Source: Segatella baroniae DSM 16972 = JCM 13447 (GTDB lineage: Bacteria; Bacteroidota; Bacteroidia; Bacteroidales; Bacteroidaceae). From it: 64,000 nucleotides of DNA. This document shows positions 56,998 to 64,000 of this stretch, piece by piece. Numbering within the stretch: position 1 is the stretch's first letter; each line of letters begins with the position of its first letter. Both the position numbers and the translations under genes were made by a program. Under the pieces are notes generated by a model, which had not been told where the DNA came from, did no database searches, and worked only from the letters and a program-made list of their open reading frames with translations. The stretch spans positions 144,006 to 208,005 of the forward strand of contig NZ_AUFQ01000004.1 of assembly GCF_000426585.1 (NCBI RefSeq), read 5' to 3'.

Positions 56998-58260
56998 ATG
57001 ACAAAAAAAATAAAACATATACCTAATCTCCGCTTTCCAGAATTTAAGAATTCTGGAGAATGGGAATTGAAAACTTTAAGTAAAATTACATCTTCCATTT
57101 TTGATGGTACACATCAGACACCTCAATATGTGGATAAAGGAGTTCCATTTTTTAGCGTTGAGAATCTTGTGAGTAACGCAAAGAATCGTTTTATTTCTCG
57201 AGATGATTATAATATTGCGACCGCAAAAAATAAACCCGAAAAAGGAGATATTTTGCTTACAAGGATCGGAAATATTGGCTTTTCTTCTATTGTGAGTTGG
57301 GATTATGATTTTAGCATTTATGTGACTTTAGCATGTATAAAGAGTTCAAGTTCTTTTAACTCATATTTTCTACATAGCTTTTTCCAAACCAATTGGTATC
57401 AAAAGGAGATCACAAGCAAGTCTTTATTAACTGCAGTTCCATGCAAAATAAATATGAGGGAATTAAAGTCTACAAAAGTCTTGCTTCCTCCTTCTCCACT
57501 ATCTATAAAGGAACAATCAAAGATTGCTGAATGTCTTTCTTCTCTTGACAACTATATCAATGCTACGCAAGAGAAGATAGATTTATTACAAGCACATAAG
57601 AAAGGATTGATGCAGCAATTGCTCCCTGCATTAGGGAAAACTATACCCCAGTTGCGTATGCCAAAGTTTGAGCAGTCAAAGAAATGGAATCCTTATTCTA
57701 TGAAAGAAATGTTTGAAATCAAGAATGGTTATACTCCCTCAAAATCAAATCCTAAATTCTGGGAAAATGGTACTATACCTTGGTTTAGAATGGAAGATAT
57801 AAGAGAACACGGACATATACTTTCTGATTCAATCCAACATATAACGAAAGAGGCTGTTAAAGGGAAAGGTCTGTTTCCTGCTAACTCTATCATTGTTGCT
57901 ACAACGGCTACAATTGGTGAACACGCACTGATAATTGTTGATTCGCTTGCGAATCAACAATTTACGTTTTTAACAAAACGTAAATCGTTTGATACACAAA
58001 TAAATATGAAGTATTTTTACTATTATATGTATATCATTGACGAGTGGTGTAAACAGCATACAAATGGAGGTGGTTTTGCGTCTATTGATATGAATGGATT
58101 TAAACGACTGTCCGTATCTCTACCCTCACCAGAAGAACAGAAGGAAATTGCTGAATGCTTCACCTCAATTGATGATTTAATAGATAGTACAAAACAAAAA
58201 CTTGTAATGCTTCAGAATCACAAGCGTGGTCTAATGCAACAGTTATTTCCAACAGTTTAA
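56998..58260 (+). CDS. hsdS: Type I restriction enzyme, S subunit
   Basis: The 420-residue protein has two target-recognition domains. Each ends with a conserved helix, SKIAECLSSLDNYINATQEK with LLQAHKKGLMQQLLP, and KEIAECFTSIDDLIDSTKQK with LQNHKRGLMQQLFP. The two halves show the internal repeat expected of bipartite recognition. Its start is 5 bp after hsdR. Confidence 0.95.
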   Translation: MTKKIKHIPNLRFPEFKNSGEWELKTLSKITSSIFDGTHQTPQYVDKGVPFFSVENLVSNAKNRFISRDDYNIATAKNKPEKGDILLTRIGNIGFSSIVSWDYDFSIYVTLACIKSSSSFNSYFLHSFFQTNWYQKEITSKSLLTAVPCKINMRELKSTKVLLPPSPLSIKEQSKIAECLSSLDNYINATQEKIDLLQAHKKGLMQQLLPALGKTIPQLRMPKFEQSKKWNPYSMKEMFEIKNGYTPSKSNPKFWENGTIPWFRMEDIREHGHILSDSIQHITKEAVKGKGLFPANSIIVATTATIGEHALIIVDSLANQQFTFLTKRKSFDTQINMKYFYYYMYIIDEWCKQHTNGGGFASIDMNGFKRLSVSLPSPEEQKEIAECFTSIDDLIDSTKQKLVMLQNHKRGLMQQLFPTV

Positions 58261-58275
58261 ATAAAAAGCATAGAT

Positions 58276-59487
58276 ATGGATAAAGAAAACAACAAAATAA
58301 TACCTTTCAAGACAATAGACAAAATTGCTGACAAATTAAGAGACGTTCTTAATTCGTCTGATAATGTCTTGCTGTATGCCTATAATGGTACTGGCAAGAC
58401 TCGTTTGTCAATGGCATTTAAGAATAAAGGTAAAAAGAAAAATGGTGGTGACACTTTATATTTCAATGCTTTTACAGAAGACTTGTTTACTTGGGACAAT
58501 GACTTGAAAAATGATGAAAATCGCACATTGAAGATAAATGAATTATCTAATTTTTTCAATGGCTTTAAAGATCTATCACTTGAAAACAGAATCTTTGCTC
58601 ATCTGGAAAGATATGCCAAGATAAATTTCAAGATTGATTATGAAAAATGGACAATATCATTCAGCAGAATCATTCCTAATCCAAAATACAATCCACACAA
58701 TCCGAACAATAGAGAACCTGAAACAATAGAACAGGACGGTATCAAAATATCACGAGGAGAAGAAAATATATTTATTTTCTGCATCTTTTTGGCTATCTGC
58801 GAATTGGTAATTGATGGAGCAGAAGCATATAAATGGGTAAAGTATATTTATATTGATGACCCTATATCTTCATTGGATGAAAACAATGCTATTACTATTG
58901 CAAATGATTTATCCAATATAATTGGAAAATGTAAGGGAAAGGCAAAAGTTGTTATATCCTCACATCACAGTTTATTTTATAATGTAATGTACAACGAACT
59001 GCGAAAAAGTAGCAAAAGCTATTTCCTGCACAAGACATCAAGCGAAGAATATCGCCTGCAAAAGACGGAAGATACACCTTTCTTCCATCATATAGCATTA
59101 CTTTGCGAGCTAAAACAAAGAGTAGAGCAATATAAAAAGGAGAGAGAAGAAAATAAAGAGAATATTCAAACAAACATACTCAATACTTATCATTTTAATA
59201 TTTTACGCAGTATATTGGAAAAAACTGCAGTCTTCTTTGGTTATACCGATTTTTCATTTTGTCTCAAAGATAAAAAAGACGAAGATGAGGACAAGGATAA
59301 AGTAGATAATGAAAATGAGAACTTATATGCACGTGCATTAAATATAATGAGTCATGGCAGATACTCAATTTTTTCACCTGTCGGAATGATGCCTGATAAT
59401 GCAGACTTGTTTGTTGAGATATTTGATACATTCACCAAGAAATACGATTTTTACTTTCCTGATATTTTTGCAGAAGGAGATATATAA
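58276..59487 (+). CDS. prrC: PrrC-type anticodon nuclease
   Basis: The 403-residue protein matches PrrC in each conserved block: LLYAYNGTGKTRLSMAF (Walker A), LYFNAFTEDLFTWDNDL, KISRGEENIFIF (signature), YIYIDDPISSLDENNA (Walker B), and HHSLFYNVMYNEL. The nuclease triad Arg-x3-Glu and His of PrrC is seen as R311 and E315 in ILRSILEKTAVFFGY and H360 in IMSHGR. An acidic Lys/Asp loop (about 331-350) is extra. In E. coli PrrC is held silent by the type I enzyme and cuts tRNA-Lys when phage inhibits it. It lies between hsdS and hsdM. Confidence 0.9.
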   Translation: MDKENNKIIPFKTIDKIADKLRDVLNSSDNVLLYAYNGTGKTRLSMAFKNKGKKKNGGDTLYFNAFTEDLFTWDNDLKNDENRTLKINELSNFFNGFKDLSLENRIFAHLERYAKINFKIDYEKWTISFSRIIPNPKYNPHNPNNREPETIEQDGIKISRGEENIFIFCIFLAICELVIDGAEAYKWVKYIYIDDPISSLDENNAITIANDLSNIIGKCKGKAKVVISSHHSLFYNVMYNELRKSSKSYFLHKTSSEEYRLQKTEDTPFFHHIALLCELKQRVEQYKKEREENKENIQTNILNTYHFNILRSILEKTAVFFGYTDFSFCLKDKKDEDEDKDKVDNENENLYARALNIMSHGRYSIFSPVGMMPDNADLFVEIFDTFTKKYDFYFPDIFAEGDI

Positions 59488-59496
59488 AAAAAGATT

Positions 59497-61122
59497 ATGA
59501 CAACAGAAAATAAAAATGAAATAGGTAAAACCCTTTGGGATATTGCCAATAGCTTGCGAGGTGCAATGATGGCAGATGATTTTCGTGATTATATGCTATC
59601 ATTTCTCTTTCTGAAGTATCTTTCAGATAATTATGTTGCATTTGCAAAAAAAGAGTTAGGGGGAGACTATCCTGTTATAGATATAAAAGAAGCTGATGCT
59701 ATTGGAGTCAATTCCCCATTGCAACTTTGGTACGAAAACAATCTACAAGATATAGATTTGTTTGAAGCACAGATGCGAAAAAAGATTCACTATGTTATTA
59801 AGCCACATTATCTTTGGGATAGCATAGCCGAAGAAGCACGTACACAATCTGATTCTTTATTAGAAAATTTAGAGAATGGCTTCAAATATATCGAAGAGGA
59901 ATCTTTTGATACTTCTTTCAAAGGATTGTTTTCTGAAATCAATTTGAACTCAGAGAAACTTGGTAAGAACTATGCAGAACGTAATACATTGTTGGCAAAA
60001 GTTATCAATAAGATAAAAGAGGGAATATCAGAATTAGATACAACTACAGATGCATTGGGTAATGCCTACGAGTATCTTATTGGACAATTCGCAGCTAACT
60101 CTGGACAAAAGGCAGGTGAGTTCTATACCCCACAAGGAATTTCCTCAATACTGTCAAAGATAGTTATACTCGATTGCCAGGATCCCAAATCAGGTAAAAA
60201 GAAAAAGATAAACAAAGTATTGGATTTTACTTGTGGTTCTGGTTCATTACTTCTCAATGTACGGCATGAAATGGGAGCTAATGGTATTGGCAAAATTTAT
60301 GGTCAGGAGAAGAATATTACAACCTATAACCTTGCCCGTATGAATATGTTGCTGCATGGAGTAAAAGATACGGAGTTTGAAATTCATCATGGTGATACAC
60401 TTGTCAATGACTGGAGTATCCTAAACAATATGAACCCGTCAAAGAAGATGGAGTTCGATGCCATTGTTGCAAATCCCCCATTCAGTTATCGCTGGGAGCC
60501 AAAAGAGGAAACTGCAAAGGATTTCCGTTTCAGTCGTTACGGCCTTGCTCCGAAATCTGCTGCCGATTTTGCTTTTCTATTACATGGTTTCCACTATTTA
60601 AGTGGTGACGGTACTATGGCTATCATTCTTCCTCATGGAGTTTTGTTTAGAGGAGGAAAGGAGGAAACAATCAGAAAGAAACTTCTGAGCGATGATAATA
60701 TAGATGCAGTTATCGGACTTCCTGCTAATCTATTCTATTCAACTGGTATTCCCGTCTGTATTTTAGTGTTGAAGAAATGTCGTCGTACAGATGACATTCT
60801 TTTCATCAATGCCAGTTCGGAAGAACACTATGAGAAAGGGAAACGCCAGAACTCATTGCGTCCTGAAGATATAAACAAAATAGTAGAAACTTATCAATTC
60901 CGTAGGGAAGAAAATCGTTATTCTCGTAAAGTCTATATGCGAGAAATCAAAGACAATGGCTATAATCTAAACATTTCACGCTATGTAAATCTGTCCAAAG
61001 AAGAAGAAAAGATTGATTTGGCAGAAGTACACAGACAGTTAGTTGCAACAGAGGAAAAGATTGAAGCTGCCCGTCAAAAGCATAATGATTTTCTGAAAGA
61101 GTTAGGGCTAGAACTTGTATAA
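59497..61122 (+). CDS. hsdM: Type I restriction enzyme, M subunit
   Basis: The 541-residue adenine methylase has an N-terminal helical domain (LWDIANSLRGAMMADDFRDY) and the catalytic domain with VLDFTCGSGSLLLNV (AdoMet site) and FDAIVANPPFSYRW (NPPF motif). QFAANSGQKAGEFYTPQGIS is the class-conserved region. It pairs with HsdS to modify the site and stabilise PrrC. The start is 9 bp after prrC. Confidence 0.96.
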   Translation: MTTENKNEIGKTLWDIANSLRGAMMADDFRDYMLSFLFLKYLSDNYVAFAKKELGGDYPVIDIKEADAIGVNSPLQLWYENNLQDIDLFEAQMRKKIHYVIKPHYLWDSIAEEARTQSDSLLENLENGFKYIEEESFDTSFKGLFSEINLNSEKLGKNYAERNTLLAKVINKIKEGISELDTTTDALGNAYEYLIGQFAANSGQKAGEFYTPQGISSILSKIVILDCQDPKSGKKKKINKVLDFTCGSGSLLLNVRHEMGANGIGKIYGQEKNITTYNLARMNMLLHGVKDTEFEIHHGDTLVNDWSILNNMNPSKKMEFDAIVANPPFSYRWEPKEETAKDFRFSRYGLAPKSAADFAFLLHGFHYLSGDGTMAIILPHGVLFRGGKEETIRKKLLSDDNIDAVIGLPANLFYSTGIPVCILVLKKCRRTDDILFINASSEEHYEKGKRQNSLRPEDINKIVETYQFRREENRYSRKVYMREIKDNGYNLNISRYVNLSKEEEKIDLAEVHRQLVATEEKIEAARQKHNDFLKELGLELV

Positions 61123-61149
61123 AAACCATATCGCATAAAATTATAAAAA

Positions 61150-62988
61150 ATGAAACATGAAATTAGTCCAGACAAGCAAACTGTAGAATCATGTCTGAAA
61201 CAGAAATCCTACTATGTGGACTTTTATCAGAGAGAATATGTTTGGTCAAAAGAAACAGTAGAGATTCTTTTGCGTGATATTTTTTATGAATTTGAATTGT
61301 CGTATAATATTCATAAAGATGAAGAATTAACTCAAGAGGTTCTTGACCTCTATAATTGGTATTATATGAATGTATTCATTACCAATAAAGTGGATGGAAA
61401 AGTCTATATAGTAGATGGTCAGCAACGGTTAACGACACTTACGCTTATCGCTACCAAATTATATCATATAATTGATGATGAAAATCTAAAAGATACCTTA
61501 AAGGAATGTATTTTCTCAAAGGATAAATTCAAGGGAGATATTTTCTGTATAGACAATGAAAAGCGTAAAGATGTCATGCGAAGTATCTTAGCAGAAACTA
61601 AATACCAAGAACCTTATAAGAATAAAACCGAAGAAAATCTTATTTTAAGGTATAATGACATCAGTAAGTTTATAGATGACAAGAATCTTCCTTCAGAAGA
61701 AATTAAGGCTTTTACTTTTTATTTTCTTGAAAGATTAGTCATGGTAGAATTATCTATTGAAAAAGATGATACACCTATGGTCTTTGAAGTTATTAATGAC
61801 AGAGGGGAATCTCTTAAGCCTTTTGAAATTCTTAAAGGAAAAATGATAGGGGCATTAGGTAAAAATGACACCGAAGCTTACTCTGAAAAATGGGACAATG
61901 CCATATCATGTTTGAGTGGCATACAAGATGCTTTTTTCATAGACTTCATAAAGTCTAGATTTGTTTTTAAGGAAAATGCCAAGTTAGAAACAGCATTGAA
62001 CCAAGCGTATCATAGATACATCTTTGATTATAATGATATTGCAGATTCCTTACAATTCAGAAAGACTGATAAAAAGCATATTGCTAATATCAAACATTTT
62101 ATAGATACGGATTTTAAGTATTATTCTAAACTATATGCTAAAATACGAGATAATCAAAATCAGTTCCTGAGGTATGATAATGTAATTAATTATCTATCAG
62201 GACAATATCAGATTATAATGGCTGCTTGCAGTATAGATGATCCGGTTGAAGATGAAAAGATAGATACTATTGCTAAAGAGATAGATAGGTTATGGATGCT
62301 TTTAATCTTAAATGATATCTATGATAGTAATAAGTTTCAAAATTTGTGTTATGAACTTAACAAATTATTGAAAGAAAAGAATATATCTGAATATCGTAGC
62401 ATATTTGATAAGTTAATCATGGATGCAATTCGTGATAAGAGGAATACCACTCCAACTTCTGTATTAGATTATCAGAATTTCATCAAGAAGAATTATAGTA
62501 ATATGAATACTCGTTCTTTAAGGTATCTTTTTGCACGAATAGAAAAATTCATTTGTGAACACACAAATCAGTCTATGCAAAACGATGTGGAGTATATATC
62601 TACAAAAACGGGGAATAAAACGGGGTACCATATTGAACATATTTTATCACATAATGAAATCAATAAAAAATATTTTGATAATGAAGAAGAATTTGAAGAT
62701 AAACGGAATCTCTTAGGTGGATTGTTGCTACTTAAAGGTTTAGACAATATTAGTTCTGGTAATGAAGAGTATGTCGATAAGCTTAAAACTTATAGCAGTG
62801 GTTTAATATGGGGACATTCTTTGTGTGCAGACTTTTATCATGCAAATAAAGACTTTGCTAACTTTAATTGTTCCTTTAAAGAAGCAACTTCGGCAGAGTT
62901 TAGACCTTTCAATACATTTAATAAGGAGGCATTAAGTGAAAGAAGTCTATTACTCTATAACTTAATAAAAGTTATTTGGGAGGTATAG
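61150..62988 (+). CDS. GmrSD-like type IV restriction protein (DUF262/DUF1524)
   Basis: The 612-residue single chain has the DUF262 part at the N-terminus, with the nucleotide-binding motif YIVDGQQRLTTLTLI and VFEVINDRGESLKPFEILKG. The C-terminal DUF1524 part has GYHIEHILSHNEIN and a later KRNLLGGLLLLKGLDN, which fits the HNH-like nuclease (His-x-x-His, Asn). GmrSD enzymes cut DNA with modified (e.g. glucosylated hydroxymethyl) cytosine. It follows hsdM by 27 bp and is probably co-transcribed. Confidence 0.88.
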   Translation: MKHEISPDKQTVESCLKQKSYYVDFYQREYVWSKETVEILLRDIFYEFELSYNIHKDEELTQEVLDLYNWYYMNVFITNKVDGKVYIVDGQQRLTTLTLIATKLYHIIDDENLKDTLKECIFSKDKFKGDIFCIDNEKRKDVMRSILAETKYQEPYKNKTEENLILRYNDISKFIDDKNLPSEEIKAFTFYFLERLVMVELSIEKDDTPMVFEVINDRGESLKPFEILKGKMIGALGKNDTEAYSEKWDNAISCLSGIQDAFFIDFIKSRFVFKENAKLETALNQAYHRYIFDYNDIADSLQFRKTDKKHIANIKHFIDTDFKYYSKLYAKIRDNQNQFLRYDNVINYLSGQYQIIMAACSIDDPVEDEKIDTIAKEIDRLWMLLILNDIYDSNKFQNLCYELNKLLKEKNISEYRSIFDKLIMDAIRDKRNTTPTSVLDYQNFIKKNYSNMNTRSLRYLFARIEKFICEHTNQSMQNDVEYISTKTGNKTGYHIEHILSHNEINKKYFDNEEEFEDKRNLLGGLLLLKGLDNISSGNEEYVDKLKTYSSGLIWGHSLCADFYHANKDFANFNCSFKEATSAEFRPFNTFNKEALSERSLLLYNLIKVIWEV

Positions 62989-63047
62989 CATGAGAATAGT
63001 GATAACATCCAAGATGATTTCTAATCAATACTACTCAAATAGAGGAA

Positions 63048-63088
63048 ACATTTTTGTACCATACAAATGTAATTTACTGATAATCAGT
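63048..63088. repeat. Inverted repeats next to attR
   Basis: ACATTTTTGTA/TACAAATGT (63048-63070, imperfect) and ACTGA-TAA-TCAGT (63076-63088) lie just left of the 18-bp repeat at 63099. They may be recombinase arm-type sites at the island end. Confidence 0.4.
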
Positions 63089-63098
63089 GTAGGATAAG

Positions 63099-63116
63099 TT
63101 TGAGGAAGTGAAGTAA
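63099..63116 (+). other. attR: repeat of the dnaK 3' end
   Basis: TTTGAGGAAGTGAAGTAA is identical to 45581-45598 but is not part of any gene here. It marks the right end of the island, or the junction between two elements inserted one behind another. Confidence 0.75.
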
Positions 63117-63182
63117 GAATAGTATTCATATTAATCGCAGCTTTCCACAATGGATTGCTGCGATTATTGTTTAAATAATACA

Positions 63183-63755
63183 ATGGAGCTAAGAGAATTA
63201 ATAGAAGAACAGCGGATACGGTTAGGAGCATTGCATCAAAATGTAGATGCCCTCATTCCATATTATACTTATGGCAGTAATGAGTTCGAATATTTTGAAT
63301 GGGTAGAGAGAGCCAAGCGGTACATAGAACAAACCTTTCATGGAGATAAGCATATAGATGAATTTTATAAAACCTGTAACGAGAAACTTACTCTGAAACA
63401 GCAAATGAAATTATTAGCTATACTTGAAGCTTTTGAGAAATATCCAAAAGTGATAGAAAACAGCAAAGCAACAAATCGGGCTGGTGACATAAACATACAC
63501 AACAATATCAGCAATACTAATACTCAAAGTCAATCTCAACAACAGGGAATAGAGATTCTCATAAAAGCACTTGGAGACCAACTCTCTGTAAGCCAGTTAA
63601 AGGAAATAAAGCAAGTCGTAGAAGAAGCTAAGGGTGACTTAGAAAAAGCTAAACCCAAACTCATTGATAAAATAAAATCGTTTGGCGGGAATGTAGCTTC
63701 GAATATCCTCGCAAACCTCATAACCAATCCTACTATTTGGGCACTGCTGGGCTAA
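63183..63755 (+). CDS. Hypothetical protein with C-terminal hydrophobic segment
   Basis: The ATG at 63183 is the likely start. The 190-residue protein has a helical N-terminal domain (YYTYGSNEFEYFEWVERAKR, YIEQTFHGDKHIDEFY), a polar Asn/Gln linker (NIHNNISNTNTQSQSQQQ) and a C-terminal amphipathic helix leading to GNVASNILANLITNPTIWAL, which could insert in a membrane. This build resembles abortive-infection type effectors, but no family is recognised. It lies beyond attR. Confidence 0.75.
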   Translation: MELRELIEEQRIRLGALHQNVDALIPYYTYGSNEFEYFEWVERAKRYIEQTFHGDKHIDEFYKTCNEKLTLKQQMKLLAILEAFEKYPKVIENSKATNRAGDINIHNNISNTNTQSQSQQQGIEILIKALGDQLSVSQLKEIKQVVEEAKGDLEKAKPKLIDKIKSFGGNVASNILANLITNPTIWALLG

Positions 63756-63803
63756 ATGCATTTACCTTATCCAATTGAAACAACCAACCAAATTCAACCT
63801 GCT

Positions 63804-64000
63804 ATGACCCTCGAAGAATACAATCAATTAGACAGTGGCTTCGCCCATTGCAGCGGAGCAAACTGCGAGCGGGCAAGCGAATGCCTGCACAACGCGGCAC
63901 ACAAGATACGCCAGTTCGGGATAAGGACTTGCTTAGAACAATTCCAATTGCCTGCTCTTTTCAATGTGTACGGGCAGTGCCTCGGGCTTATTCTCGAAGA
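63804..64000 (+). CDS. DUF6078 family protein, copy 2 (3' truncated by window)
   Basis: The start MTLEEYNQLDSGFAHCSGAN is nearly the same as in the copy at 46325, with the same Cys positions (HCSGANCERASECLHNAA). 65 codons are visible before the window ends. Its GC content is higher than that of the first copy, so the two have diverged. It follows the second att-like repeat by 688 bp, much as copy 1 follows attL by 727 bp. Confidence 0.8.
   Translation, partial: MTLEEYNQLDSGFAHCSGANCERASECLHNAAHKIRQFGIRTCLEQFQLPALFNVYGQCLGLILE

Larger units (their letters stand above)
45599..63116 (+). mobile_element. Mobilizable defence island at dnaK
   Basis: The 17.5-kb AT-rich segment is bounded by 18-bp direct repeats of the dnaK 3' end. 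It carries mobilization genes (candidate oriT, MobC, relaxase), VapE- and primase-like genes, an HTH gene, and a defence cargo (type I RM with PrrC, GmrSD-like, BRO/Fic). No tyrosine or serine recombinase is visible. Sequence beyond the right repeat resumes with the same order of gene types as behind the left one. Confidence 0.75.

Noticed and set aside
45599..63116. Conjugative transposon
   Set aside because: No tra genes, coupling protein or integrase are seen; the element can be mobilized at most.

Overview
The window is Bacteroidales DNA, most likely from a Prevotellaceae-type genome. Promoters follow the Bacteroidetes form (TAnnTTTG) and Shine-Dalgarno sequences are scarce. Bacteroidetes-restricted families are present (DUF4494, DUF6078, a PafA-type phosphatase, a PurF paralogue starting MGGFFG). 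The host chromosome segment is clearly more GC-rich than the island at the right.

1 to about 32,100: a nearly complete Mu-like transposable prophage whose left end lies outside the window. The early operon runs rightward: transposase C-terminus, MuB-like ATPase, a second P-loop ATPase, many small proteins, a GemA-like protein, DUF4494 and a Gam-like end-protection protein. A virion-morphogenesis gene and a probable tail-terminator gene follow. The packaging and portal block (small and large terminase, a small protein, DUF1320, portal, gpF-like minor head protein) is inverted on the minus strand (7952-13357). A 240-bp divergent control region separates it from the rightward late genes: protease/scaffold, capsid, endolysin, holin-like, spanin-like, tail tube, frameshifted chaperone, tape measure, tail tip and fibres. 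No tail sheath gene is seen, so the particle is probably a siphovirus, as in the B3/D3112 type. At the right end, where Mu carries com/mom, there is a small HTH protein, a D12-class adenine methylase and a thymidylate-synthase-family protein with Asp at the position that selects cytosine over uracil.

32,115-45,598: host genes. On the minus strand: PurF paralogue, PafA-like phosphatase, MaoC-like hydratase, zinc-ribbon coiled-coil protein, Nif3-like protein, DRGH nuclease lipoprotein, and FetB-like permease with a degenerate FetA-like ATPase. On the plus strand: a Fic protein, agmatine deiminase plus N-carbamoylputrescine amidase (agmatine to putrescine), and dnaK.

45,599-63,116: an AT-rich mobilizable defence island inserted at the 3' end of dnaK. 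The last 18 bp of dnaK recur exactly at the right boundary. Contents: an unknown gene, DUF6078, a voltage-gated K+ channel preceded by five 22-bp palindromic repeats, a mobilization/replication block (HTH protein, VapE-like protein, a primase with a nonsense codon, a candidate oriT, MobC, relaxase, membrane protein), XRE plus BRO-N/Fic, and a type I restriction-modification operon (hsdR-hsdS-prrC-hsdM) carrying a PrrC-type anticodon nuclease, followed by a GmrSD-like type IV restriction protein. No integrase gene is visible. After the right repeat the pattern [att][about 200-aa gene][DUF6078] starts again, which suggests a second element in tandem.
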